Shown in pieces: positions 1 to 8,166 of a stretch of 64,000 nucleotides of DNA (within the stretch, counting starts at the first letter, position 1; every line of letters starts with the position of its first letter). Below the pieces are notes generated by a model. That model ran no database searches. It was not told the DNA's origin and saw only the letters and a list, made by a program, of their open reading frames with translations. The stretch covers positions 62,001 to 126,000 of the forward strand of contig JBFMFY010000003.1 in assembly GCA_040751955.1 (NCBI GenBank), written 5' to 3'. The position numbers were made by a program, and so were the translations under genes. Source of the stretch: SpSt-333 sp040751955. Lineage in GTDB: Bacteria; Bacteroidota; Ignavibacteria; UBA10030; UBA8401.

Positions 1-1244
1 AGATCCAGTCGCGGGTATTTTTGTTCTTCGTCCGCTACTTCAAACGATCGGCGAAACAGATCGCGGTCGGCGTATCCCCATGAGAATCCGTTTTCAGATT
101 CCTCTGACTTTGCGTATGCAGCAGTGAACTGCTGCTGATCAACGAGCCGGTCAAGATGCTGGTATTCAAGAAAGAGATCCTGCAGATCAAAATTGGCATT
201 CCCGCTGTAGAAAAATGAAGTATGGTATCCATTCTCCTTCAACAGTGAAACCAATGTGAGATGGTCCGGCATGTCCGGACCCATTTCCATGAATCCTTTT
301 TCACCGTACGGCAGCGATCCGAGCAGCGACGGCAGCACCCCGAACGTTCTTCCCGTTGTACTTAAAAAATTTTTCCAATATAATCCGTGCCGCGCAAGCG
401 AATCAAAATAGGGAGTAAACCCGCCGTACATCCCGCCTGAGACAAAATCGGATCCCAGTCCTTCCACAATGACAAAGACAATATTCGGCATCTTTTCCGA
501 GCGGAAAAAAAAGGGACCGAGCACATCGGACGTGTCTGCCGCATGAAGGAAGGGATACTCGCGTGCCGAATATTCCGACCCGCCGAAGACTTTTTGTAAG
601 AAATATCCTGTGCTCCGTTCAAGAAAATATCGGGACTTGTTGAGCGCCAGATTGTAATCAGAAACACTGCCGAAGCCGGAAAGATCGGGCTCTGCAACAA
701 AGAATGCAGGAATCGAGAGCAGCGATGCAGCGTAATAGAGACTCAGTACAAATCTTGGCGTCGGAACGCTCCGGGCGATATACGGAATTGCAGCAAGGAA
801 CAGAACAACGAACAATCCGGCAGCAACAGCGCCTGCATCAATGCCGCCGGACGCAGCGATCGTCTCTGATATATCATTCCATGAATATCCGTACACGTCG
901 CTGCTGAGCGGGACTAATGTAACCGAAAAATATTTACTGAGCAGAAATGCAAGCAGTATCTGGAATGCGATATATCCAATGTGAAGACGTTGCGCCGCCG
1001 CTGCACTGTACTTTTCAATGAGAAAATAAATCGGCGTGAAAAGAGCGAAAGAAAAAAAGATGAACACAACGTCATACAGAAGAATCTCTGCAAGATGCCG
1101 TATTGATACTGTGATGTCGGGATGTTGGAATGTAACGAAGAAAATCTCGACAATCCGCAGCAGCAAAAGAGCGCAAGCCGCTGTAATAGTAACCGGAACA
1201 AATGGGCGGGAACGGTATAACAAATAAGTGATCAGTCGGCTCAT
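1..1244 (-). CDS. LTA synthase-like sulfatase, membrane protein (3' end off window)
   Basis: An open frame runs from an ATG at 1242-1244 to the left edge of the window, giving 414 residues without a stop; the C-terminus is missing. The first ~185 residues hold about five hydrophobic segments. The extracytoplasmic alkaline-phosphatase/sulfatase fold then begins at residue ~252 (MPNIVFVIVEGLGSDFV), with a metal-binding Glu at 261 and a candidate nucleophile Thr near 296-297 (LSTTGRTFG). This is the architecture of lipoteichoic acid synthase-type phosphoglycerol transferases. In a Gram-negative it would more likely decorate a surface glycan or lipid than make LTA. It starts 6 bases after the glycosyltransferase stop, so the two are probably co-transcribed. 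Start and family are clear; the substrate is unknown. Confidence 0.8.
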   Translation of the reverse strand, partial: MSRLITYLLYRSRPFVPVTITAACALLLLRIVEIFFVTFQHPDITVSIRHLAEILLYDVVFIFFSFALFTPIYFLIEKYSAAAAQRLHIGYIAFQILLAFLLSKYFSVTLVPLSSDVYGYSWNDISETIAASGGIDAGAVAAGLFVVLFLAAIPYIARSVPTPRFVLSLYYAASLLSIPAFFVAEPDLSGFGSVSDYNLALNKSRYFLERSTGYFLQKVFGGSEYSAREYPFLHAADTSDVLGPFFFRSEKMPNIVFVIVEGLGSDFVSGGMYGGFTPYFDSLARHGLYWKNFLSTTGRTFGVLPSLLGSLPYGEKGFMEMGPDMPDHLTLVSLLKENGYHTSFFYSGNANFDLQDLFLEYQHLDRLVDQQQFTAAYAKSEESENGFSWGYADRDLFRRSFEVADEEQKYPRLD

Positions 1245-1250
1245 ATCGGT

Positions 1251-2684
1251 TCATTGTTTGGAAGACGAAAATCCGACACGCTGCATCGCGCCCCAGGTAT
1301 TCACTCCCCGAAAATAATCCCAGAATGCCTTTATCCTCCACCACACCGTGATCTGCCGGTAGCCGAAATTTTCAATTAGTCCCATCGCCAGCAGTTTCAT
1401 CAGATCACCGGTACGCGGGTAACGGTGGAACGACATCTCCTCCAACAGCACCGCACCGACGGAGAACATCACCCCGTAAACGACCGACACGATGAAGAAG
1501 AGAATGAAGATATCGACGTGAACAATTCCAAGAAAGAAGCCGATGATCACGGCAAGATACCCGAACGCCTCGATCACCGGACCGAGCATTTCAATAAAGA
1601 AAAAGTACGGCACGGAAAGCATCCCGAGTATGCCGTAGCCGGGATTCAGAAGCATCTTCCGGTGGATCAACAGCGTGTCGATCAATCCGCGGTGCCAGCG
1701 ATTCCTCTGACGGCCAAGCATCTTTAAAGTTTCCGGTGCTTCTGTCCAGCAGACAGGATCGGGCACAAATTCAACCGAATACGGAATTTTTTGTTCACGG
1801 CAGTACCGGTGCATACGCACCACCAATTCCATATCCTCTCCCACAGTATCATGTTTGTACCCGCCGCATGCAAGCACGATCTCCCTTTTGAAGAGACCGA
1901 ACGCGCCGGAGATAATCAGCAATCCGTTGACAGCTCCCCACCCCATCCGTCCGGAAAGGTACGCGCGGAAATATTCCACCACCTGAAACGACGGAATGAA
2001 TTTTTTCGAAAGCCGTATCTCCTTCACGCGTCCCCGCTCAATCGTGCACCCGTTCGCAATCCGCACAATCCCGCCGGTCGCAATGACCCGATCATGATCG
2101 AGAAACGGTTTGACCACCTTGAGGAGCGCGTCATCCTCCAAGATAGAATCGGCATCGATCGCACAGAGAAGCGGATACCGTGAGATATTGATCCCGACAT
2201 TCAGTGCATCCGCTTTGCCGCCGTTCTCTTTATCTACGACGATCAGATTCTTGAATTCCTTCCGCGTGGAGATATAAATTCCCCGTACCGGTTTTGTAGA
2301 GATTGTTTGCAGGTACACCCGGTGAGTTTTCACAAGCGAGAATTCTTTGATCATGGTATCCAGTGTGTTGTCCTTGCTGCCGTCGTTAATGAAAATCACT
2401 TCAACGGCAGGGTAGTTCAACCTGAGGAGCGAATGTGTACTTTCAACGCATGTTGCCGATTCGTTGTATGCCGGGGCAAGAATGGAAATAGGCGGGCTGA
2501 ATTCCGATTGCATGATGACCGTGTGATCCGTGAACGCACTTCGCCGCAAATAATGTACAATCGCACGGAACGAAACGATCAGCATGGTGAAATAAAAAAG
2601 GTTGACGAAGATAAAGTACCCGATAATGAAGAGCGAATAGGTACGCAGCCCAACATCGGCAATATCGGTTAAGATCTCAATCAC
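1251..2684 (-). CDS. Processive family-2 glycosyltransferase, membrane-bound
   Basis: A 477-residue protein with an N-terminal membrane segment (about 16-45), a cytoplasmic GT-A domain, and three to four membrane helices after residue 345. GT2 landmarks are in order: NDGSKDN at 100-106, DAD at 177-179 (metal and UDP-sugar binding), GED at 282-284 in the catalytic-base position, and QRNRW at 326-330. The last is the QxxRW motif of processive synthases such as PgaC, cellulose synthase and hyaluronan synthase. It should therefore polymerise and export a polysaccharide from a nucleotide sugar; the sugar cannot be read from sequence. It starts with GTG overlapping the HEAT gene's TGA stop (GTGA), which implies translational coupling. 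Its partners are a CHASE3 sensor, a receiver protein and a sulfatase. Confidence 0.88.
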   Translation of the reverse strand: MIEILTDIADVGLRTYSLFIIGYFIFVNLFYFTMLIVSFRAIVHYLRRSAFTDHTVIMQSEFSPPISILAPAYNESATCVESTHSLLRLNYPAVEVIFINDGSKDNTLDTMIKEFSLVKTHRVYLQTISTKPVRGIYISTRKEFKNLIVVDKENGGKADALNVGINISRYPLLCAIDADSILEDDALLKVVKPFLDHDRVIATGGIVRIANGCTIERGRVKEIRLSKKFIPSFQVVEYFRAYLSGRMGWGAVNGLLIISGAFGLFKREIVLACGGYKHDTVGEDMELVVRMHRYCREQKIPYSVEFVPDPVCWTEAPETLKMLGRQRNRWHRGLIDTLLIHRKMLLNPGYGILGMLSVPYFFFIEMLGPVIEAFGYLAVIIGFFLGIVHVDIFILFFIVSVVYGVMFSVGAVLLEEMSFHRYPRTGDLMKLLAMGLIENFGYRQITVWWRIKAFWDYFRGVNTWGAMQRVGFSSSKQ

Positions 2685-3814
2685 CCGGAGGCACCTTCGT
2701 GGACGATGTCATGTTCGTGGAGATACTGCAATGCAACAAGTCTTGCTTCACTATTGTTCGATTGGGTGGAATATCGCAATGTACGGATTCCTGCATCGCC
2801 GATCTTCGACAGCGACTCCGCAGCGGCAAGCCGCACGAGTATCGTATCGTGAAGCAGCAGTTTATTTAACGCATCTACGGTTGCTGGAGACCCCAATGAA
2901 CCGAGCGCTCGCGCTGCCGCAATGCGGATCTGTTCTTCTTTCGATTCAAGAAACTTTAAAACTACCGGCACGGCACGGGCGTCGCCGATCCTTCCAAACG
3001 CTTCAAGACTTACTCTCTGTATTTCAGGAACAATGTAGCTGATATACTCGATCAATATCGGCACAGCCCGTACATCACCGAGCCTGCCGAGCATTTCAAT
3101 GCAGAAGAGCTGAACGTTAGGAAATTCCGATTTCATCCCTTGTACAAGATGCGGTACAGCGTCGCCACCAAAGCCAAAAATTGTTTTGGAGAGCCGCACT
3201 TTCATCCAGCCGGAAATATCAGTAATGGTCATTAAGATCGGTGCAAGTGCATTCAGTCCTGCTATATCCAGAAGACTCAGCGCTGCTTCAATCCTCACAA
3301 CTTCATATTCGTCTTCCAGCTTTTTGGACAGAACTTCGATCGCGTCGGTTGCATGCATTAGCCGCAAATTGTAACACGCCCTCGCTCTGACCCACCATTT
3401 ACCGCTGCGCGCAGACCGTATCTCCTCATCTACAAACCCAAGCACACGGAACGCATAATACAATCGCAACTCGGTCTCGCCGGAAAGACTTTTGACAAGA
3501 TTGAGCATAGTGGAACGGAGTGCAGCACGCCGCTGTGATCGATCAAAAGAGAACGCCGAAAGGGATCGTGCCGCAAGTTCCTGCACGAGTGGAGTGAGTT
3601 GCCGGGTGTATTGCTCCGATTCTTCTGTAGGATCAACATCAGAAATGTCGGCAAGCAGATAGATAGTGAGAGAATTTTGCGCTTCCTCTTGATACCGCCG
3701 CCTCTGACTGGCGGCTGTACCCGACCGGACTTTTTGTATAACAAGTCCCCCGGAAACGATCAGGATCAGGAATGCTGTCGCCAGCGTAATGACAAAAATG
3801 AAGACGAAAAAGAT
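2681..3814 (-). CDS. Membrane-anchored HEAT-repeat protein, non-canonical start
   Basis: HEAT repeats (PBS-lyase-like, motifs such as RIGDARAVPVVLKFLES) fill roughly the last 270 residues. They form a solenoid that usually serves protein-protein contact. A GTG at 3584-3586 would give only 301 residues. The same frame stays open upstream to 3817 and encodes a convincing membrane helix (FFVFIFVITLATAFLILIV), a basic stretch (SQRRRYQ) and a linker, so the real protein is longer. No ATG, GTG or TTG lies in frame there. The best start by position is ATC at 3812-3814, six bases after the GAGG of a very strong ribosome site, giving 377 residues. A sequencing error in the start codon is the alternative. 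It lies between the receiver and glycosyltransferase genes and may scaffold them at the membrane (inference). Confidence 0.75.
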   Translation of the reverse strand: MFFVFIFVITLATAFLILIVSGGLVIQKVRSGTAASQRRRYQEEAQNSLTIYLLADISDVDPTEESEQYTRQLTPLVQELAARSLSAFSFDRSQRRAALRSTMLNLVKSLSGETELRLYYAFRVLGFVDEEIRSARSGKWWVRARACYNLRLMHATDAIEVLSKKLEDEYEVVRIEAALSLLDIAGLNALAPILMTITDISGWMKVRLSKTIFGFGGDAVPHLVQGMKSEFPNVQLFCIEMLGRLGDVRAVPILIEYISYIVPEIQRVSLEAFGRIGDARAVPVVLKFLESKEEQIRIAAARALGSLGSPATVDALNKLLLHDTILVRLAAAESLSKIGDAGIRTLRYSTQSNNSEARLVALQYLHEHDIVHEGASG

Positions 3815-3815
3815 A

Positions 3816-3824
3816 GATCACCTC
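3816..3824 (-). promoter_or_regulatory. Extended Shine-Dalgarno site of the HEAT gene
   Basis: On the minus strand this reads GAGGTGATC, nine bases complementary to the usual 3' end of 16S rRNA (GATCACCTCC). It is among the strongest ribosome sites in the window and ends one base before the ATC proposed as start. It supports initiation here even though no canonical start codon follows in the coding frame. Confidence 0.6.
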
Positions 3825-3885
3825 ACTGAGTGTTCACCGTATCGGGTCGTATTCGGGATGATCGTAGAATCGCCAGAGGTTCACA

Positions 3886-4263
3886 TCATGGTTTCTTCCG
3901 TGCCAGTACCGTCTTCACACGCGCAAGGAGTTCCTGCGGGCTGAACGGCTTCTTGATGTAATCCTCTGCACCAAGGGACAATCCTTCGACCACCTCTTTT
4001 TCAAGTGTCCGTGAAGTAAGCATAATCGTCGGGATCTCTTTTGTGGCGGGATTTTGCTTCAGGGCGATGATCAGTTCTTTTCCCGACATGAGCGGCATCA
4101 TCACATCCGTGATGATGAGGTCAACGCTGTTGGATTTGAGAAACTCCAGTGCCTCGAGACCGTTCCCTGCCGTTGCAACGGTGAATCCCGAATTCTTTAA
4201 CTTGAAGATGACAAGTTCTTTAATGTTACGATCGTCTTCGACGACCAGGATTTTTTCAGCCAT
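3886..4263 (-). CDS. Single-domain response regulator (CheY-like receiver)
   Basis: A 125-residue receiver domain and nothing else. The acidic pair is E9/D10/D11, the phosphoacceptor is Asp53 (LIITDVMMP), the switch Thr/Ser lies in IMLTSRT, and the conserved Lys lies in DYIKKPF. With no output domain it must act by binding a partner. The adjacent HEAT protein and glycosyltransferase are the obvious candidates, which would make this a post-translational switch for polysaccharide synthesis (inference). A CHASE3 protein without a kinase domain is encoded upstream, so the phosphodonor kinase must lie elsewhere in the genome. Confidence 0.9.
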   Translation of the reverse strand: MAEKILVVEDDRNIKELVIFKLKNSGFTVATAGNGLEALEFLKSNSVDLIITDVMMPLMSGKELIIALKQNPATKEIPTIMLTSRTLEKEVVEGLSLGAEDYIKKPFSPQELLARVKTVLARKKP

Positions 4264-4338
4264 AAACGGTCATATCTGACGATCTATGTGAAATATTGTT
4301 TTTCATACAGAGACGAAATTCCGAATGTCAGACTCCAT

Positions 4339-5079
4339 TCACGTTTCGATGTCGTCGGCTTTTGTTTTGTCCAAAAGACTTTTCACTCTGTCATAGTGAG
4401 ACTGACACCGAGCCAGAGCATTCGACAGATATTCTTCTTTTTGTTCCAGCCGCGTGATATATTTGATGCTCACAATGAGCTGCACGACCGCAAGAATTGC
4501 AAGCAGTCCTATCTGAATGAAGTAGATAATATACAAATGATCTATACTATCCGTGAGGTCGGAATACTTCCCTTCCACCGTGTACGTCCGCTGTGTGAGC
4601 AGAGGAAGAACCATGCTTCTCAGTGCAGTATTCAGGTCGCGTCCCTCATTCGTGATCAGCACGCGGATCGAATCGGATGCTTTATTCGCCACGTACATCT
4701 GAAACGACTTGTTGATATTGCTGACCCGTTTTTGAATCAACGTTGTGACCGAATCAAGATATTGTTTGTTAAAAATTTCGGCAATGTTGTTTTCACTCAC
4801 TTTTTGTAATGAAAGAAAGACATTGCTCATCGCTTCATTGTACGACTCAATATACAGATCGTCTTGTGTGATAATGTATCCGCGCCTGCTCGATTCTGCG
4901 CGCTGCAAGTAGGTGATCACTTCTTGAAGCCGCTGCTCTGCCTGTCCGTTGAAATAAATAAATTGAAAGGAGGATTTGAGATCCTTTTGGAGTTTTATGG
5001 TTGCCGCAGCAAAGATGACCACAATTGCGGCAAAGGCAAGAAACGGTACAATGGTGATATTACGAACAGAACGTTTCAC
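4339..5079 (-). CDS. CHASE3-domain membrane sensor without an output domain
   Basis: A 246-residue protein with membrane helices at about 8-28 and 182-206. They enclose a ~150-residue periplasmic helical domain that carries the CHASE3 signature (RAESSRRGYIITQDDLY, about 60-76). After the second helix there is only a short charged coiled-coil (about 210-246, LEQKEEYLSNALARC), with no histidine kinase, GGDEF or methyl-accepting domain. CHASE3 normally feeds a kinase or cyclase in the same chain, so this sensor must pass its signal through a partner. It is the first gene of the minus-strand set with the receiver, HEAT, glycosyltransferase and sulfatase genes. The 75-base gap to the receiver gene shows no clear terminator. 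Confidence 0.82.
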   Translation of the reverse strand: MKRSVRNITIVPFLAFAAIVVIFAAATIKLQKDLKSSFQFIYFNGQAEQRLQEVITYLQRAESSRRGYIITQDDLYIESYNEAMSNVFLSLQKVSENNIAEIFNKQYLDSVTTLIQKRVSNINKSFQMYVANKASDSIRVLITNEGRDLNTALRSMVLPLLTQRTYTVEGKYSDLTDSIDHLYIIYFIQIGLLAILAVVQLIVSIKYITRLEQKEEYLSNALARCQSHYDRVKSLLDKTKADDIET

Positions 5080-5285
5080 CGATGTTCACGCTGAAAAATG
5101 AAAGGGTATTCGGGAAAACAACAGAAAGCATGGAGGCATGAACAAGCCTCACAGCAGAAAACGCGGAAGTTTGGTTGAGGATGGGATACGTTCAACATTC
5201 GCATTCGTGGGAGAATCACCCCCAAGCCGATCTTTTTGTGAGCGGAATCTTTGCGCTGCAACCTGCGGCAGGCATTACCGTTTTG

Positions 5286-5357
<72 letters not shown>

Positions 5358-5475
5358 AATTTTATAGTAATATTACAACTTATTTTCTTATTTTCCAGTA
5401 CAATCTTGGAAACTTTTCGCCAATAGATTCAGGTTGTAAGTTCGGTTACTCTCATTTACTCACCCAGGAGGTTCT

Positions 5476-6336
5476 ATGAAAAAACTTTTCACTCTTACTC
5501 TTCTCTTGTCGGTTGTTGCGCTGCTGCATGCCCAGCACCCGCCGCAGAGAATGCTGCGTGTCAGCCAGTTTGCATCGGTAACACAAACGGTCGGCGTCAA
5601 TGAAATAACAATTACATATCACCGTCCCGGAGTAAAAGGACGCGAGATATGGGGAAAACTTGTTCCGTTCGGCGAAGTCTGGCGTTCCGGCGCAAACAAT
5701 GCGACCGTCTTCAGTTTCTCTGACGACGTAACAATCAACGGAACGACGTTGAAGGCGGGAAAATATTCCTTCTTCACAATCCCTACAGAAAAAGAATGGA
5801 CAGTGATCTTCAATTCTGCGGCAGACCAATGGGGAGCGTACAGTTATGATTCCACAAAGAACGTGTTGATGTTCACCGTAATGCCGGAACAGGCGCCGCA
5901 TGAAGAATGGCTGTCATATAATTTCTCGGAACTTTCAGCCACATCGGCAAAAGTATCGCTCCGCTGGGAAAAACTTGCGATCCCGTTCACCATCACTACC
6001 AATACAGAAGCGAACATTCTTAAAGCGGAATCGAATTACTCGAATCTTGCCGCACAGCAAGCGGCATTGCTGGCAAGGTACTCGTTCGACAACAAATCTG
6101 ATTATGAACGGGGAATGAAAGCAATCGACCGCGCTATCGCGCTGAATCCTTCGTACGGCAACCACAACTTGAAAGCGCAGTTACTGGCGCAACAGGAAAA
6201 ATATGCCGACGCGGTGAAAGCGGGAGAAGTTGCGATCGAGGTCGGCAAGAAGGCAAATGCAAACACATCAGCGTTTGAGAAGATTGTGAGCGAATGGAAA
6301 GAAAAACTTCCTCCAGCAAAAGGGAAAAAGAAATAA
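5476..6336 (+). CDS. DUF2911 secreted protein with C-terminal TPR-like helices
   Basis: A 286-residue protein with a clear signal peptide (MKKLFTLTLLLSVVALLHAQ, cleaved near residue 20). The DUF2911 beta domain (about 30-170) has characteristic motifs: ITYHRPGVKGREIWG, VPFGEVWRSGANNAT, and LKAGKYSFFTIP. The last ~90 residues look like a TPR helical pair (RAIALNPSYGNHNLKAQLL). DUF2911 proteins are common periplasmic proteins of Bacteroidota; their function is not known. Translation starts after a strong site (AGGAGGTTCT ATG). It is a single-gene unit facing the VOC gene across a hairpin. Confidence 0.9.
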   Translation: MKKLFTLTLLLSVVALLHAQHPPQRMLRVSQFASVTQTVGVNEITITYHRPGVKGREIWGKLVPFGEVWRSGANNATVFSFSDDVTINGTTLKAGKYSFFTIPTEKEWTVIFNSAADQWGAYSYDSTKNVLMFTVMPEQAPHEEWLSYNFSELSATSAKVSLRWEKLAIPFTITTNTEANILKAESNYSNLAAQQAALLARYSFDNKSDYERGMKAIDRAIALNPSYGNHNLKAQLLAQQEKYADAVKAGEVAIEVGKKANANTSAFEKIVSEWKEKLPPAKGKKK

Positions 6337-6347
6337 CTGAGCTTCAC

Positions 6348-6380
6348 AGTGATGCCATGATTTAGAATCGTGGCATCACT
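6348..6380. terminator. Hairpin between convergent genes
   Basis: A 15-base-pair stem (AGTGATGCCATGATT with AATCGTGGCATCACT, one G-T pair) closes a three-base TAG loop. It lies 11 bases after the DUF2911 stop and 6 bases beyond the VOC stop. A T-rich stretch follows on the minus strand only after some spacing, so it may work as a shared terminator, though it is not a textbook one. Confidence 0.5.
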
Positions 6381-6386
6381 CCTGTA

Positions 6387-6842
6387 TTAATTCCACGACT
6401 GCAATTCGATGATGTTTCCCTCCGGATCGGTAAGATAACACCAGGTCACTTTCGCTCCGGTAGAAGTTTGCAATGTCACAGTCTCACCAACCGCTTTGCC
6501 ACTCGATTTGAGAACTACATCCCGCGAATTCTGTACATCATCGACCAAAAAAGCGATGTGTGCAAATCCGGGACGATTCACCACGCGCGATACTTCTTTC
6601 TCCTGCACCGTGTACGAATAAATCTCGAGCGTCGGACCATTCTCGTCGTATCCGGGCAGCCGCAAATGGACGCCGTGCAGTTCTGTCCCTTTCACTCCCG
6701 TTCCTCGTTCAAGATCAATCCCTTTGTAATGCCGCTCCGGCGGAACAGGTGTGCAACCGAACACTTCTTGATAGAATTTTGCAAGCGCCTGCCAGTCGCT
6801 GGCGATGATGTTTGTGTGGACGTATTTGGATTTGATGGGCAT
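6387..6842 (-). CDS. VOC-family protein (glyoxalase/dioxygenase fold)
   Basis: A protein of 151 residues if it starts at ATG 6840-6842 (MPIKSKYVHTN). The frame stays open for 39 more codons upstream, but those residues do not look like part of the domain. Two beta-alpha-beta-beta-beta units are visible: VHTNIIASDWQALAKFYQEV at the start, and GFAHIAFLVDDVQNSRDVV then YLTDPEGNIIELQSWN at the end. The last motif, D-P-E-G-N-x-I-E-L, is the hallmark of the family. Metal ligands are probably the His near the start, one in the middle, and the terminal Glu. These proteins include glyoxalases, dioxygenases and antibiotic-binding proteins; the substrate here cannot be assigned. Confidence 0.85.
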   Translation of the reverse strand: MPIKSKYVHTNIIASDWQALAKFYQEVFGCTPVPPERHYKGIDLERGTGVKGTELHGVHLRLPGYDENGPTLEIYSYTVQEKEVSRVVNRPGFAHIAFLVDDVQNSRDVVLKSSGKAVGETVTLQTSTGAKVTWCYLTDPEGNIIELQSWN

Positions 6843-6927
6843 ATAGTATGTTAAAGGTTCTTTCAAAATTTTGAAAGATTGTAAATGTGTCACTCTTACC
6901 GTAATGTCCTGCAATGCATGAACGTTT

Positions 6928-7587
6928 TTAAAAATATGCGCTGATACCAAACAGAACATTTCCGGATCTCAGATTGAAAGAAGTTACGTTCTCCTCAGTA
7001 TAATAATCTTTCGATGTAACGGAAAATTCCCAACTTTTACGCCTTGAATCTTCATAGAATGCCTTCGCATAATACTCGCAATGAATGGAGATGTTCTTTG
7101 TCGCGAACCATTCAGCCCCCAACGATCCTTGAAGACCTGCAAACCAGTTTTTACTGTTGGTATTCGAGTATTCATATTGTCCATAGCCAAAATATGGTCC
7201 GGCAGTCAAAAAAAGATATAGGTCGTTGTTAGATGCGAAATACCACATGTATTGAGCCGACAATTCCATATTAACTTCCGGCGAAGGTTTGATTACCCCC
7301 TCGGTAGTAGAAATGAGAGTATCGTTGCTGAATATCTTGCGGATCGATTCTTGCTCACGATTCGAGCCGGTGAACCTAAAACCGAACCGCATTGCACTTA
7401 CTTCGGAATAGTGCCGTTGGTATGATATGCTTTTTCCATCGAACGAGCGGAGAGATAAATAATCCAAACCAAACTGGATGCACTGTGAAGAGTCGTTTAA
7501 ATATTTTACGGGAACAATCTCCTGCGATCTCATTGGAGTGCTGAACAGAAGAATGAACGAGACGAAAAGGGATATGTATGTTTTCAT
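6928..7587 (-). CDS. Putative outer-membrane beta-barrel protein
   Basis: 219 residues starting at ATG 7585-7587, with a signal peptide (MKTYISLFVSFILLFSTPMRSQ). The rest alternates polar and hydrophobic residues in strand-like blocks (AMRFGFRFTGS, FLTAGPYFGYGQYEYS, GSLGAEWFATKNISIHCEY) and ends in a phenylalanine (FGISAYF), as outer-membrane barrels usually do. The size suits an eight-strand OmpA/OmpX-like barrel. An upstream in-frame start would precede the signal peptide and is rejected. No specific family is recognised. Confidence 0.65.
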   Translation of the reverse strand: MKTYISLFVSFILLFSTPMRSQEIVPVKYLNDSSQCIQFGLDYLSLRSFDGKSISYQRHYSEVSAMRFGFRFTGSNREQESIRKIFSNDTLISTTEGVIKPSPEVNMELSAQYMWYFASNNDLYLFLTAGPYFGYGQYEYSNTNSKNWFAGLQGSLGAEWFATKNISIHCEYYAKAFYEDSRRKSWEFSVTSKDYYTEENVTSFNLRSGNVLFGISAYF

Positions 7588-7713
7588 TTCAGGTCTTTCG
7601 GATATGTTATCGATGATTATAGTGCTGCTTAATAAGCGGTGCGAAGCAAACGGCGGACAGGTTCCCCCGATGAAACATCGTATTGCGCGCAAATCTCATT
7701 CCAATGATGTTCA

Positions 7714-8055
7714 TCATGGAGCGTCCTGTAAGTCCATATTCAGCCACGCGACCGCTTCCTCTCGCGTTGGAACAAAATGGGACTGTTTTCCCCTGTTTGC
7801 TTCCCGGACGAAGTCCTGGAATGGACGCGAGTACCTTGAAGTATCCGGAATGACAACTGCCATTCGAATCCCATAAAGTGAAAGACGATGGATCAATGCT
7901 CCTGTTACTCCGCTGCTGAGGTCGAAGAACTCCCGTGGCAATATACTGCTGTCAAGCAGTAGCGCGCCGTGGTCCTTCTCAATACACTCTGCAACGATTG
8001 CTTCGGGATCGAATTTGTCTGCAGTTTGCGGTTTGTATTCGAAATAGGCGGTCAT
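7714..8055 (-). CDS. DUF4180 domain protein
   Basis: A 113-residue protein that is all one domain. Recognisable parts are DHGALLLDSSILPREFFDLSSG and the end FVREANRGKQSHFVPTREEAVAWLN, matching the small DUF4180 family, which resembles a STAS-like alpha/beta fold. The family function is not established. It stands 126 bases upstream of the barrel gene. It marks the last gene of ordinary composition before the AT-rich island that starts at about 8160. Confidence 0.75.
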   Translation of the reverse strand: MTAYFEYKPQTADKFDPEAIVAECIEKDHGALLLDSSILPREFFDLSSGVTGALIHRLSLYGIRMAVVIPDTSRYSRPFQDFVREANRGKQSHFVPTREEAVAWLNMDLQDAP

Positions 8056-8166
8056 GGTATGTTTAAAACCCTTGTTTCATTAAGATAACGCAGTGGAATT
8101 AACCGGAGATTCAAAAAATGCTTGGATTGATGGCTTGACAACGACCAGATTATTTTGTGTATAACT

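Noticed and set aside
3818..3820. TGA upstream of the HEAT frame as a selenocysteine or read-through codon
   Set aside because: No selenocysteine element is visible, and the stretch before the TGA has no protein-like sequence.
3639..3821. Minus-strand GTG frame (MIYLFRLH...) directly after the strong ribosome site
   Set aside because: It starts with a real GTG, but ends quickly and has no coding character; the neighbouring frame encodes the membrane anchor and HEAT repeats. A translational coupling role was considered but cannot be supported.
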